A stretch of 56,260 nucleotides of DNA, from contig PAIY01000081.1 of the NCBI GenBank assembly GCA_002704825.1, positions 1 to 56,260 on the forward strand, given 5' to 3'. The notes below the pieces were generated by a model. The model ran no database searches, had not been told where the DNA came from, and saw nothing but the letters and a program-made list of their open reading frames with translations. The DNA comes from Phycisphaeraceae bacterium (GTDB lineage: Bacteria; Planctomycetota; Phycisphaerae; Phycisphaerales; Phycisphaeraceae). This document shows, in pieces, positions 16,812 to 25,580 of the stretch. The position numbers and the translations under genes were made by a program. Positions within the stretch are counted from its first letter, which is position 1. Each line of letters starts with the position of its first letter.

Positions 16812-18548
16812 ATGAGACACGGCACAATCATTACCACCGCGTTGCTGGGGGCCATGACGCTTTCAGCCTGTAACAGTCCAATGGATCGCTCGATGGAGTC
16901 TGAGCTGCATCAGCGACTGCTTGCTACCAATGCCCGGTACACCGATCGCATTGCCGACGCCAAGCCAGTGCAGGTCAGTCGCCCCGTCAGTACCGTTGAG
17001 CAGAAACTCAGCACTGAGCAGCGAAACGAACTGGACAATATGTCTGGCCCCACCGCGTATATCTCGGCCCAGGCGGACTACGGCCCGGACCTCTTTGATA
17101 CAACCAATACCCCCACCGTCTCGATGAATCTCCAACGTGTGATCCAGAGCACGGTCGAAAATAATCTCACTCTGCAGATCGCCCGACTGGTCCCATCCGT
17201 AGACGACACACTTATCACCCAGGCGCAGGCGGTGTTCGATGCGACGTTCTACGCTTCGGTGGATTATCAGAAAGTCGACAACGCCCAACCGCCCACCAGC
17301 AGTCTGGCGTTGAGTCCCAACCAGACCACCACAACAACAACCACCCTGGGACTTCGTAAAACGCTGACCACCGGCGGGACCGTGGCCATCCAACAGGAAA
17401 TCGTCAGCAACTACCGCTCCTCGTCGTGGTACTCCACCGACAACTGGTACACCTCGGGCTTACTGCTGAACATCCAGCAACCGCTGCTTCGCAACTTCGG
17501 CACGGATGTGAACATGGCCCAGATCGAGCTCAACGTCTCCAGCCGCAAACAGAGCATCGAAGACCTGCGCAGCCAACTGCTCGCTGCGGTCCACAATGCC
17601 GAGTCGGCTTACTGGGCTTTGGTCCTTGCCCGTCAGAACCTGCTCATTCAGGAACGTCTGCTTGAGCGAACCATCAAAGACCGCGACCAGATCGAAAAGC
17701 GTTCGGTCCTCGACGCCTCCCCTGCCACGATCACCGAAGCCAACAGCTTCGTGGAAGAACGTCGTGCAGATGTGATTCGTGCCCAGAACACCGTGCGTGC
17801 AGCATCCGACGCGTTAAAGCAGTTGGTCAACGATCCGAACCTGCCGGTCTCCGACGAAACGTTGATTGTTCCTTTGGACTCGCCGGTGGACGCCCCGATG
17901 CAGGTGAGTCTGCTTGATGCGATCAGCATTGCCCTGCAGAACCGCCCGGAACTTCGCAAAGCCTTGCTTGAGATTGATGATGCTGCCGTGCGTCAACGTG
18001 TTGCGGATAACCAGCGTTTGCCGGTCTTGAATTTGTCTGCTTCCGTGCGGTTTAACGGCGTGGGTGAATCGATGCCCGATGCGGTTGATACCGCTGGTGA
18101 AGCCAAGTTGATCGACTACCTGATCAGCGGGCAGTTTGAAGCACCGTTGGGTAACCGTGCAGCCGAAGCGTTGTTTGAGCAGCGTAAGATTGAACGCCGT
18201 GCGTCGGTGATCAACTATCAGAACCAGGCTCAGTCCGTGGTGTTGCAGATCAAGAATGCCCAGCGTGATTTGATTACCGCGTATCGCGTCATTGGTGCAG
18301 AACAGGCCTCGCGTCGCGCTGCTGCTGAAAACCTTCGTGCGTTGGAAGCCCAGGAAGAAGCCGGTGCCGCATTGAGCCCTGAATTCCTCGACCTCAAACT
18401 CCGTCGTCAGGAAGCCTTGGCCAACGCCGAAGCCCGCGAGATTCAAGCCGTCGTCGACTACAACATCGCCATCAGTGCCTACTACCAGGCCATGGGCACC
18501 CTGCTCCAGCGCAACGGCATCAACTTCAATGATGTGTCCGGCAAGTAA
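16812..18548 (+). CDS. TolC-family outer-membrane lipoprotein
   Basis: A 578-residue protein. The N-terminus ends in lipobox LSAC (Cys20), so it is probably lipid-anchored. Two TolC/OMF repeats follow: the first starts TVENNLTLQIARL and includes GLLLNIQQPLLRNFG; the second starts ISIALQNRPELRKALLEIDD and includes QFEAPLGNRAAEALFEQRK. Long coiled-coil helices separate them (QSIEDLRSQLLAAVHNAE). Such proteins form trimeric outer-membrane exit ducts for efflux or type I secretion. No pump or adaptor gene is next to it. Divergent from murC with 72 bp between starts; TACAAT 9 nt before the ATG suggests a short leader. Confidence 0.88.
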   Translation: MRHGTIITTALLGAMTLSACNSPMDRSMESELHQRLLATNARYTDRIADAKPVQVSRPVSTVEQKLSTEQRNELDNMSGPTAYISAQADYGPDLFDTTNTPTVSMNLQRVIQSTVENNLTLQIARLVPSVDDTLITQAQAVFDATFYASVDYQKVDNAQPPTSSLALSPNQTTTTTTTLGLRKTLTTGGTVAIQQEIVSNYRSSSWYSTDNWYTSGLLLNIQQPLLRNFGTDVNMAQIELNVSSRKQSIEDLRSQLLAAVHNAESAYWALVLARQNLLIQERLLERTIKDRDQIEKRSVLDASPATITEANSFVEERRADVIRAQNTVRAASDALKQLVNDPNLPVSDETLIVPLDSPVDAPMQVSLLDAISIALQNRPELRKALLEIDDAAVRQRVADNQRLPVLNLSASVRFNGVGESMPDAVDTAGEAKLIDYLISGQFEAPLGNRAAEALFEQRKIERRASVINYQNQAQSVVLQIKNAQRDLITAYRVIGAEQASRRAAAENLRALEAQEEAGAALSPEFLDLKLRRQEALANAEAREIQAVVDYNIAISAYYQAMGTLLQRNGINFNDVSGK

Positions 18549-18568
18549 GGCTGATCTATGGGGGATTG

Positions 18569-19228
18569 ATGAAACAAAACAAGACTCCTTGGGATATCTA
18601 CGTCGACGAATCCAAAAGATCACCACGCAGGCTTGGATTTTTAGTTGTACCAAACTCTGCGTCTTTTATGCATCGATTGTGGAAATGTCGTACCAACCAT
18701 GGCATCACGTGCAATCGTGAAATTCATTGGAATGATCCTTCAATGGACACATTACATGTATGTACAAGATGGATTGATGAGGTGTTTCGATTCAAAGGGG
18801 TAAAATTTTGTCTCTTACCTTGGTTGGTCACACAAAGTAAACAATCGATCATCATCAACTTCATAGACAAACTTTGCCAAGCCAAAAGATCAAAACCACC
18901 ACACAATATGGTTATGTTTTTAGATTTCGACACAGAGCATTCGAAATTTAATATCCAAAACCACATACGTGAAGTAGCCAATATTGCACGTTGTTACCAC
19001 TTGGATAGTAAAAATAATGACTGTATTCAGTGTTGTGACATGTTGATGAATGCAAGTGAGAGAATCGCTGTAGAGCCAACTTTACGCTTTGAATTCAATA
19101 CCCTTCAAGAAAAGCTAACTTCCGAAAATCGACTAAAAGATTCTGAAGTCAAGAAATATCTCGCTGGTTATCTGGGATTAAAGATTGACACAAAATCGAA
19201 GAAAATCTATGATTTATGTAGAAAGTAA
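18569..19228 (+). CDS. DUF3800-like protein
   Basis: A 219-residue protein. It opens WDIYVDESKRSPRRLGFLVV, like the RNase H-fold N-terminal strand of DUF3800 (YIDESG), and later has FLDFDTEH and NDCIQCCDMLMNA, matching the second acidic strand and the LQxADLLxG motif. The family is of unknown role, common on mobile or defence-rich DNA. The gene is clearly more AT-rich than its neighbours and uses rarer codons, hinting at transfer. ATG 18569 follows GGGGGATTG. Ends at a strong terminator. Confidence 0.6.
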   Translation: MKQNKTPWDIYVDESKRSPRRLGFLVVPNSASFMHRLWKCRTNHGITCNREIHWNDPSMDTLHVCTRWIDEVFRFKGVKFCLLPWLVTQSKQSIIINFIDKLCQAKRSKPPHNMVMFLDFDTEHSKFNIQNHIREVANIARCYHLDSKNNDCIQCCDMLMNASERIAVEPTLRFEFNTLQEKLTSENRLKDSEVKKYLAGYLGLKIDTKSKKIYDLCRK

Positions 19229-19280
19229 ATCTTTCCGATAAATATAATAATCCCCGCCCACTTGGGCGCACGATTGAAAA

Positions 19281-19317
19281 GGGCGACTGCCGAGAAATCG
19301 GGTCGCCCACTTTTTTT
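19281..19317 (+). terminator. Rho-independent terminator after the DUF3800-like gene
   Basis: Stem GGGCGAC / GTCGCCC with inner CCGA / TCGG and GAAA loop, followed by seven T. Lies between two convergent genes. Confidence 0.88.
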
Positions 19318-19320
19318 ATC

Positions 19321-19617
19321 TCAACAATCCAGCAGCGCATCGATCTTTTGCATCATCTCAAAGTCCAGCTCGCTGATGCCATCGACATCGTGGGTGGTGA
19401 GATTGATGGTGAGTTTGTTGTAGCGATTCTGCCAATCGGGGTGGTGGTTCATCTGTTTGGCAATTTCAGCGACCTTGCTCATGAACACAAAGGCCTGATC
19501 GAAATCCACAAAGACGAACGTCCGGGTCAGGGCATGATTTTCACGGGACCATTCCGGATGCTCTTCCAATCGGGCAGAAACCTGGGCGTCAGCCAACTTG
19601 ATTGGGGTGGTACTCAT
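19321..19617 (-). CDS. phhB: Pterin-4a-carbinolamine dehydratase
   Basis: A 98-residue protein of the PCD/DCoH family, which dehydrates 4a-hydroxytetrahydropterin. The active-site signature is clear: EIAKQMNHHPDWQNRYNKL with His58, His59, Pro60 and Trp62, then TINLTTHDVDGISELD. Length is standard. No aromatic amino acid hydroxylase gene lies in this window, so it may serve a distant one or act in molybdopterin or other pterin metabolism. It converges on the DUF3800-like gene. Confidence 0.92.
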   Translation of the reverse strand: MSTTPIKLADAQVSARLEEHPEWSRENHALTRTFVFVDFDQAFVFMSKVAEIAKQMNHHPDWQNRYNKLTINLTTHDVDGISELDFEMMQKIDALLDC

Positions 19618-19939
19618 ACGTTAACCGTAAGATTCAAGCGGGCGGGAAACAAGCAAATTCTGGTGTAATGGTGAATCTGACAAGTCATCCATCGCTTTGC
19701 AAAAAAAACGTCACGCTCCTGCGTGGCGGGTTGCCTTGGAATGGGGTACCGGTGATGCATCAAGTCAACCCCTGCCCCGGGAGGAGCACGGCTTTTGTGT
19801 TGATATCGAAAAGGGCATCGACATTGCGTCGCAACACGTCTAGCGGGCCTCTGCAATCGGCATTTCACACCCCATCGCAAAATCGCGCTAACCCCCGTTT
19901 TTTCAATGACTCATATTCCACATTCTATCCACAAAGATG

Positions 19940-19968
19940 GTGACAAACCCACTTGCCCATGCTACAAT
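19940..19968 (+). promoter_or_regulatory. rpsA promoter
   Basis: GTGACA at 19940-19945, 17-nt spacer, TACAAT at 19963-19968; transcription would start near 19976, giving a leader of about 190 nt. In the preceding 19618-19939 I see no gene. Confidence 0.65.
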
Positions 19969-19975
19969 CTGACTC

Positions 19976-20163
19976 TTTGCCATTTTCACGGCTTAGACTC
20001 TGCGCGTGCAGGGCCCGTGTAAGTGCTAAATCAGGCAGGCGTTGTGACGATCGGATGGCTCGTTCGAGCACTTCTTTCCGACCCAAGCAAACCCTGCGAC
20101 CCGAGGTAGTCTGCCGCGCGGCAGGCCGGGTAAGTGTCACTGACAGATTGGTAACATTTTCAC
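19976..20163 (+). promoter_or_regulatory. Structured rpsA leader
   Basis: The leader can form AAGTGCT / AGCACTT (20021-20073), CTGCC / GGCAG (20111-20124) and TGTCA / TGACA just before the start codon. GGCC-G-GTAAGTG occurs twice, near 20012 and 20124. Leaders of S1 genes are commonly autoregulated; here that is inference. Confidence 0.45.
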
Positions 20164-21942
20164 ATGGTAGACAAGAACCTTATTGCAACGCTGGGTATCG
20201 AGGACGAAGAAGCTTTGAACATGCTCGAAGCTGAACTGGGCTCCGCTGTCGCTTCCGGCGACATGGAATCCCTCCTGGGCTCGATCTCCGACGACCTGAA
20301 CTCCGGCACGATTCTCACCGGCAAGATCATCGGTCGTGCTGGCGACGACTTCCTCGTCGAAGTCGGTCTCAAGAGCGAAGGCACCCTGCGTCGCAACGAA
20401 TTCGATAATCCCGAAGACGTGGAAATCGGCGATACCGTCGAAGTCCTGCTGCTCGACATCGAGTCGGACACCGGCGACATCCTCGTCTCCAAGCGTAAAG
20501 CTGACCGCATCCGCGGTTGGGAACGCATCATCAACGAAAACAAAGAAGGCGACGTCGTTGACGGTAAAGTCATGCGTAAGATCAAGGGTGGCTTGCTCGT
20601 CGACATCGGCGTGCCGGTCTTCCTGCCTGCTTCGCAGGTTGACATCCGTCGCCCCGGCGACATCGGCGACTTCATCGGCCAGACCATTCAGGCCCAGATC
20701 CTCAAGATCGACGAAGAACGTCGCAACATCGTCATCTCCCGTCGTAAACTCATCGAAGACGAACGTGCAGAAGCCCGCAAGCGCCTGCTCGACAACGTCC
20801 ACGAAGGCGACCTCGTCAAGGGTATCGTCAAGAACATCGCAGACTTCGGCGCATTCGTCGACCTCGGCGGTATCGACGGTCTTCTGCACATCACCGACAT
20901 GTCATGGGGCCGTATCAACCACCCGTCCGACATGCTCAAAATCGACCAGGAAATCGAAGTCAAGATCCTGTCCATCGAACAGGACAAGGGCAAGATTGCA
21001 CTGGGACTCAAGCAGAAAGAATCCAGCCCCTGGCAGGAAGTCGAAAACAAGTATCCCGTCAACGCCCGCATCAAGGGTCACGTCACCAACATCATGTCCT
21101 ACGGTGCCTTCGTCAAGCTCGAAGAAGGTGTCGAAGGTCTGGTCCACATCTCCGAAATGTCCTGGACCAAGCGCATCAACCACCCCTCGGAAATGGTCTC
21201 CATCGGCGAGGAAGTCGAAGTCGTTGTGCTTGACATCAACAAGGACAAGCAGGAAATCAGCCTGGGCATGAAGCAGGTCGAAGTCAACCCCTGGGATCTG
21301 GTTGCTGAGAAGTATCCTCCCGGCACCGTGGTCGAAGGCAAGATTCGCAACCTCACCAGCTACGGTGCGTTTGTCGAAATCGAACCGGGTATCGATGGTC
21401 TGCTCCACGTCTCGGACATCAGCTGGACCAAGAAGCTCACCCACCCCAACGAACTGCTCAAGAAGGGCGACAACACCCGTTGCGTGGTGCTCGAAGTCGA
21501 TCAGTCCAAGCAGCGCGTTGCACTGGGCCTGAAGCAGATGACCGAAGACCCCTGGGCAGAAGCCATCCCGACCCACTATCAGCCGGGCATGATCGTGCAG
21601 GGCAAGGTCACCAAGATCACCAACTTCGGCGTGTTCGTCGAACTGGAAGACGATCTGGAAGGCCTGCTGCACATCTCCGAATTGGCTGACCACAAGGTCG
21701 AAAACCCGCAGGACATCGTCAAGGTCGGCGAAGATGTCGAAGTCAAGATCCTGCGTGTGGACCTGGACGATCGCAAGATCGGCCTGAGCCTCAAGCGTGC
21801 ACAGTGGACTGCTGATCCGGAAGAAGACGCAGCTCGCGAAGAAAAGGCACAGAAGCAGAATCTCACCGGTGGTATGGACACCCACGGTGCCATGGGTACC
21901 GACAAGATCACCTTCGGCCCCGGCGGCACGAAGTCCAGCTAA
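20164..21942 (+). CDS. rpsA: 30S ribosomal protein S1
   Basis: A 592-residue protein with six S1 (OB-fold) domains at about residues 48-115, 134-200, 217-287, 303-373, 390-460 and 477-548. Domains 3-6 carry the canonical G-A/V-FV-L...GLLHISE motif (IADFGAFVDLGGIDGLLHIT, IMSYGAFVKLEEGVEGLVHI). Domains 1-2 are the diverged ribosome-binding type. S1 binds mRNA leaders on the 30S subunit. The acidic N-terminus and a short C-terminal tail flank the repeats. Codon use is strongly biased toward C/G-ending codons, as expected of a highly expressed gene. The stop codon is followed at once by CCCCCCCCCGGAAGTTT. Confidence 0.96.
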   Translation: MVDKNLIATLGIEDEEALNMLEAELGSAVASGDMESLLGSISDDLNSGTILTGKIIGRAGDDFLVEVGLKSEGTLRRNEFDNPEDVEIGDTVEVLLLDIESDTGDILVSKRKADRIRGWERIINENKEGDVVDGKVMRKIKGGLLVDIGVPVFLPASQVDIRRPGDIGDFIGQTIQAQILKIDEERRNIVISRRKLIEDERAEARKRLLDNVHEGDLVKGIVKNIADFGAFVDLGGIDGLLHITDMSWGRINHPSDMLKIDQEIEVKILSIEQDKGKIALGLKQKESSPWQEVENKYPVNARIKGHVTNIMSYGAFVKLEEGVEGLVHISEMSWTKRINHPSEMVSIGEEVEVVVLDINKDKQEISLGMKQVEVNPWDLVAEKYPPGTVVEGKIRNLTSYGAFVEIEPGIDGLLHVSDISWTKKLTHPNELLKKGDNTRCVVLEVDQSKQRVALGLKQMTEDPWAEAIPTHYQPGMIVQGKVTKITNFGVFVELEDDLEGLLHISELADHKVENPQDIVKVGEDVEVKILRVDLDDRKIGLSLKRAQWTADPEEDAAREEKAQKQNLTGGMDTHGAMGTDKITFGPGGTKSS

Positions 21943-22073
21943 CCCCCCCCCGGAAGTTTCCCCCTGTGTATACGGGACGCTTCCGTTGCTTGACCGCTTG
22001 CGGTTTAGCGAGACAACTCACGCAACGGATCATCACGATTCGCCGCGTGAAATCGACAATTAAATAAAAATCC

Positions 22074-22109
22074 AAAGCGGAGATCGGAAACGGTCTCCGC
22101 TTTTTTTTA
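22074..22109 (+). terminator. Rho-independent terminator of rpsA
   Basis: Stem AAGCGGAGA / TCTCCGCTT with short loop and eight T. Lies 132 nt after the stop codon. Confidence 0.9.
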
Positions 22110-22228
22110 TACCCATTGCAAACCAGTCAATCCACCCGTGCCACATGCGTCAACATATTCAAATTTCGCTGTAAGTCGTCTCTTGTTATTGATTTTTTGT
22201 GTGTGCGGCCACAATACAATGACTGCAT

Positions 22229-22323
22229 CGTCACTCCCGCGCAGGCGAGAGTCCAGTGAGGTCTGCAAGCGTCAACTGTATGCCACTGGATTCACGACTT
22301 CCGGGGGGGGGCGGGAATGGCGG
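22229..22323. repeat. 85-bp double-hairpin repeat, copy C (inverted, disrupted)
   Basis: Reads CGTCACTCCCGCGCAGGCG on the plus strand, the reverse orientation to copies A, B and F. The far hairpin is interrupted: after GCCACTGGATTC comes ACGACTTCCGGGGGGGGG in place of the expected CCGCCTGC, so an AACTTCCGGGGG-type box seems to have landed in it. It lies in the 560-bp non-coding stretch 21943-22501 (also holding the rpsA terminator). Confidence 0.75.
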
Positions 22324-22522
22324 ACGTAAGTCCTCACAAAAACAGTCATCTCAAAATAAGCACTGACAGTGAAATTTGAATCAGTTGAAGAAGGCTCGGC
22401 TATTTGCACATCGCATGGCCATCTTGGCCGAGTTTCAAACGCAACAACACAACTGCAACGAACCACTTGCTGCATCACCACGTGATACTGTTCGCAAACG
22501 GATGCCTGTTATACTTGAACCG

Positions 22523-23365
22523 ATGCAAACACAATGGGACGATCAGGCACAAGACGGTTTTAACAGCAACCAGCTTTTCTGGGATGAACGCGTCCCATCA
22601 CATTGGCGGTCGCAGATGTATCAGCAGCATGCCCAGGATTTACGGGCTGGCGGCGTGGCGCTTGACGATCATGTGATCAAAACGCTCGGTGATCTGACAG
22701 GCCAATCAGCGATCCATCTGCAATGTCACATGGGCATGGAGACACTTTCACTTGAGCGTCTGGGTGCAATAACAACCGTTGGCATTGATTTTTCCAAACC
22801 GGCGTTGGAACATGCCTGCGCGTTGCGGGATGAATTGGGACTGTCTACGACCTTTCATTGTTGCAATGTCTATGACACGCTCGAACATGTCGATCAGACA
22901 TTTGACCTGGTGTTTGTTTCGCTTGGTGCGCTTTGCTGGTTGCCTGATGTCCCAAGATGGGCAGCGCTGATTGGCAACCTGCTGCATCCGGGCGGACGTT
23001 TGTATTTCATTGACAGTCACCCCATGGCCAGCACGCTGGACTACAACAAAGAACACGATCTGATGCAGGTACATTTCCCTTATTTTCAGCACAAGGCGGT
23101 TGTGCTTGAAGAAGACGGAAGCTATGCCAGCAGCGAGACCGGTTTTAAACAGAATCGAACCGTGGAGTGGAACCATCCCATCGGCGAAGTGGTGACCGCC
23201 CTGATTCGAGTCGGGTTGGTGATCGATAGTCTGGATGAATCGAATACCTGCTGCTACAAGGCGTTTGAAAATATGACGCCCAGCCGACCGGGTTGGTGGC
23301 AGTTACCACCGGCATTGGAGGGCTTTGTCCCATTCGAGTACACCTTGCAGGCACACAAGGCATAA
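22523..23365 (+). CDS. Class I SAM-dependent methyltransferase
   Basis: About 280 residues. QSAIHLQCHMGMETLSLERLGA is motif I region (glycine loop modified to QCHMGMETL), TVGIDFSKPALEHA motif II with the acidic residue, TFDLVFVSLGALCWLPD motif IV and LLHPGGRLYFIDSHP motif V. The acceptor is unknown; similar proteins are annotated only as methyltransferases. ATG at 22523 is 7 nt after TATACT with an upstream TG (extended -10), suggesting leaderless translation; ATG 22502 is the alternative. A PHP gene follows after 83 nt. Confidence 0.8.
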   Translation: MQTQWDDQAQDGFNSNQLFWDERVPSHWRSQMYQQHAQDLRAGGVALDDHVIKTLGDLTGQSAIHLQCHMGMETLSLERLGAITTVGIDFSKPALEHACALRDELGLSTTFHCCNVYDTLEHVDQTFDLVFVSLGALCWLPDVPRWAALIGNLLHPGGRLYFIDSHPMASTLDYNKEHDLMQVHFPYFQHKAVVLEEDGSYASSETGFKQNRTVEWNHPIGEVVTALIRVGLVIDSLDESNTCCYKAFENMTPSRPGWWQLPPALEGFVPFEYTLQAHKA

Positions 23366-23448
23366 AGGGTTTCATGTCACCGACGCATCCAATGCGTATA
23401 AGCCACACATTTCCCAAAACCTGCTTTTTCCCCTACGATTCTCATCCT

Positions 23449-24324
23449 ATGAGTTATGTGGATTTACATACACACTCGACAGCGTCGGATGGCACCGTGC
23501 CACCGGAGTTGTTGCCGATGCTGGCGGTGGAACATGGTTTGTCAGCCATTGCATTGACGGATCACGATTCGACCAATGGCTTGCAGGCGTGTGCTAAAGC
23601 ATGTGAATCGACGGGGATCGACTTTGTGCCGGGCATTGAGATTTCTGCTGATCCTGGCCCGCGCATCGACACGGATGGCGTGGAGCGTCGTCGCGGGACG
23701 CTGCATATCCTGGGTCTGTTCGTTCGTCATGATGACGAGGAGCTTGCGAAAATCTCTGAACGGATGCGTGAAGCGCGCAACAGCCGCAATCCTGCAATGG
23801 TTGAAAAACTCCAGGAACTTGGCGTGCGCATTACCTACGATGAAGTCGAAAAACTGGCTCACGAACAAGGCACGCAGATCATCGGTCGCCCACACATCGC
23901 GCAGGTGTTGGTTTCCAAGAGTTATGCCAAGAGTGTGTCGGATGCGTTTACCAAGTATCTGAAATTTGGTGCGCCGGCCTTTATCCGTCGCGATTACCTT
24001 CAGCCAGCTCATGCGATTGAAGCGATCCATCATGCAGGTGGTTTGGCGATCCTTGCCCACCCGGTTCAACTGGTGATGCCCAACGCCGATGAGTTGGAGC
24101 ATGCCGTCAAACGCCTCACCGATATGGGCCTTGATGGCATTGAGACGCGTCACAGCGATCACACGCCTGCGCTGGTTGCGCAATATGAGAAGTTGGCCAA
24201 GCAGTTCAATCTTCTGACATCCGGTGGCAGTGATTTTCATGGTGAACGCAAGACGGTGAAGCTCGGATCACAGAACGTGCCGCGTGAAGTCTATGAACGA
24301 CTGCGCGATGCGTGCAAAGGTTGA
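23449..24324 (+). CDS. PHP-domain phosphoesterase (RNase AM/YciV-like)
   Basis: A 291-residue PHP protein. VDLHTHSTASDGTVPP holds the first two metal-binding histidines, IALTDHDSTNGL the next Asp-His-Asp, FVPGIEISAD the Glu, and LLTSGGSDFHGE the final Asp-His; the layout fits the YciV/TrpH group, 5'-3' exonucleases that degrade short oligonucleotides or mature 5S rRNA ends in gammaproteobacteria. Activity in this organism is inferred. Start 23449 puts the metal motif at residue 5; no SD, and TACGAT lies 10 nt upstream. Confidence 0.85.
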   Translation: MSYVDLHTHSTASDGTVPPELLPMLAVEHGLSAIALTDHDSTNGLQACAKACESTGIDFVPGIEISADPGPRIDTDGVERRRGTLHILGLFVRHDDEELAKISERMREARNSRNPAMVEKLQELGVRITYDEVEKLAHEQGTQIIGRPHIAQVLVSKSYAKSVSDAFTKYLKFGAPAFIRRDYLQPAHAIEAIHHAGGLAILAHPVQLVMPNADELEHAVKRLTDMGLDGIETRHSDHTPALVAQYEKLAKQFNLLTSGGSDFHGERKTVKLGSQNVPREVYERLRDACKG

Positions 24325-24436
24325 GATACATTTCATTATTCACACGACTTCAAAGACATCAGCGACACGCAGTGTCGCAGCTATTGCGTGTTAAACATAC
24401 GACGATGCAATATCATAAGGATCAATGCGCAACGAA

Positions 24437-24466
24437 AAACACCTGTATCTTGTGACACAGGTGTTT
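24437..24466 (-). terminator. Terminator after tRNA-Tyr
   Basis: On the minus strand AAACACCTGT / ACAGGTGTTT with an A/T loop followed by TTTTTCG; starts 8 nt after the tRNA 3' end. Confidence 0.75.
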
Positions 24467-24473
24467 ATTCAAG

Positions 24474-24555
24474 TGGGAGCAATTGGATTCGAACCAATGA
24501 AGGCTAAGCCAGCAGATTTACAGTCTGCCCCGTTTGACCACTCCGGCATACTCCC
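24474..24555 (-). tRNA. tRNA-Tyr (anticodon GTA)
   Basis: 82 nt, class II with a long variable arm. The minus strand begins GGGAGTATGCCGGAGTGG; acceptor stem GGGAGTA pairs with TTGCTCCC-side bases (one T-G pair). Anticodon arm CAGACTGTAAATCTG gives GTA; T arm reads GGTTCGAATCC. Discriminator A; CCA is not encoded. Confidence 0.95.
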
Positions 24556-24575
24556 GATGCGTTGTGAGAAGGAAC

Positions 24576-24603
24576 AGTATAAGTTCTGAAAAAGAAATTT
24601 CAA
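24576..24603 (-). promoter_or_regulatory. tRNA-Tyr promoter
   Basis: On the minus strand TTGAAA, 16-nt spacer, TATACT, ending 20 nt before the tRNA 5' end. Confidence 0.65.
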
Positions 24604-24629
24604 CCGGGTCAAAGCAAAAAAGCTTTGAC

Positions 24630-24740
24630 AGGGATTAGTGATTGGGGATTTGAGATTAGGGGAAAGACAAAATTCAGGCACAACAGCCACCGACTTTTCC
24701 TGTCTTCCCCTAATCCCAAATCCCTAATCCCCAATCCCTT
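24630..24740. repeat. GGGATT-rich imperfect inverted repeat
   Basis: Left arm GGGATTAGTGATTGGGGATT... (24630-24666) and right arm its near reverse complement (24702-24740, CTTCCCCTAATCCC...). Built from GGGATTAG/GGGGATT-like heptamers. It sits between tRNA-Tyr promoter and the HNH gene in a 278-bp gap. Confidence 0.7.
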
Positions 24741-24832
24741 TTCCCCTAATCCCTTTCTCATTTTTGAACACTGTTAATTCAGACGTTACAATCCGAGTCC
24801 GATAAGCCTCTCAAAAAAAGAGGATTCGTACC

Positions 24833-25462
24833 ATGCGTGCAATCGCACCCACAGCCAATGCACCGGTTCTGGTGCTCAACAAGCTTTGGATGGCCATTCG
24901 GGTCACCGACGCCCGTCGTGCCTTCTCACTTTTGGTTCGGAATATGGCTGAAGTCATCCATGCTGAAGATGACAGCTATATGAGCTATGACTTTGAAGAC
25001 TGGACCGAAGTCTCCCAGCAGTGGCAGAGTTTTGAGAAGCAGAACTACCAACGCATCCGCACGCCGCGTATGCAACTGGTCGTCCCCAAGATCATCCGCC
25101 TCTTCGGCTATGACCGCTTGCCCAAGCAGGAAGTCAAACTCAACCGCCGGAATATCTATGCCCGTGACAAGAGCCTTTGCCAATATTGTGGCGGTAGTTT
25201 CCCGACATCCGAACTGAGTCTGGATCACATCAAGCCGCGCACTCAAGGTGGGCTGAGTACGTGGACGAACCTGGTCTGCAGTTGTGTGAAATGCAATGCG
25301 AAAAAAGGCGGTCGCACCCCCGAGCAGGCCAACATGAAACTCATCCGCGAACCGTATAAGCCCAAACGCAATCCGGCGATCAACCTCAAACTTTCAACCG
25401 ACCGCTTCGCCTGTTGGCAAGCCTTCCTGGATAACGCTTACTGGTCGGTGGAATTGAAGTAG
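24833..25462 (+). CDS. HNH endonuclease
   Basis: A 209-residue protein of a bacterial HNH group of unknown specificity. CQYCG (Cys116, Cys119) and CSCVKC (Cys151, Cys154) form a zinc knuckle around LSLDHIKPRTQGGLSTWTN, which has the Asp131-His132 catalytic pair and Asn146. The N-terminal 80 residues (PVLVLNKLWMAIRVTDARRA) are the conserved accessory half of this group, often seen in planctomycetes and actinobacteria with no restriction partner. GAGGATTCGTACC precedes the ATG. Confidence 0.85.
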   Translation: MRAIAPTANAPVLVLNKLWMAIRVTDARRAFSLLVRNMAEVIHAEDDSYMSYDFEDWTEVSQQWQSFEKQNYQRIRTPRMQLVVPKIIRLFGYDRLPKQEVKLNRRNIYARDKSLCQYCGGSFPTSELSLDHIKPRTQGGLSTWTNLVCSCVKCNAKKGGRTPEQANMKLIREPYKPKRNPAINLKLSTDRFACWQAFLDNAYWSVELK

Positions 25463-25580
25463 CTGTCAACTTGATGCGCTTTGAAAAACATCCACATGCC
25501 AATGTCTTGGTGGATATCAAGACTGCTATTTTTCAAAGGTTGCAATTTAAAAACCCCATTAAACATCCTAGAATAGACGC

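Noticed and set aside
19953..20234. Open frame of 93 residues across the rpsA leader
   Set aside because: Starts at the promoter -10 region and runs out of frame into rpsA.
20902..21885. Long open frame antisense to rpsA
   Set aside because: It arises from the strong C/G-ending codon bias of rpsA; composition is repetitive (DLDFDI, FDEH) with no fold signature.
24469..24690. Open frame of 73 residues over tRNA-Tyr
   Set aside because: Overlaps the tRNA and its promoter; chance frame.
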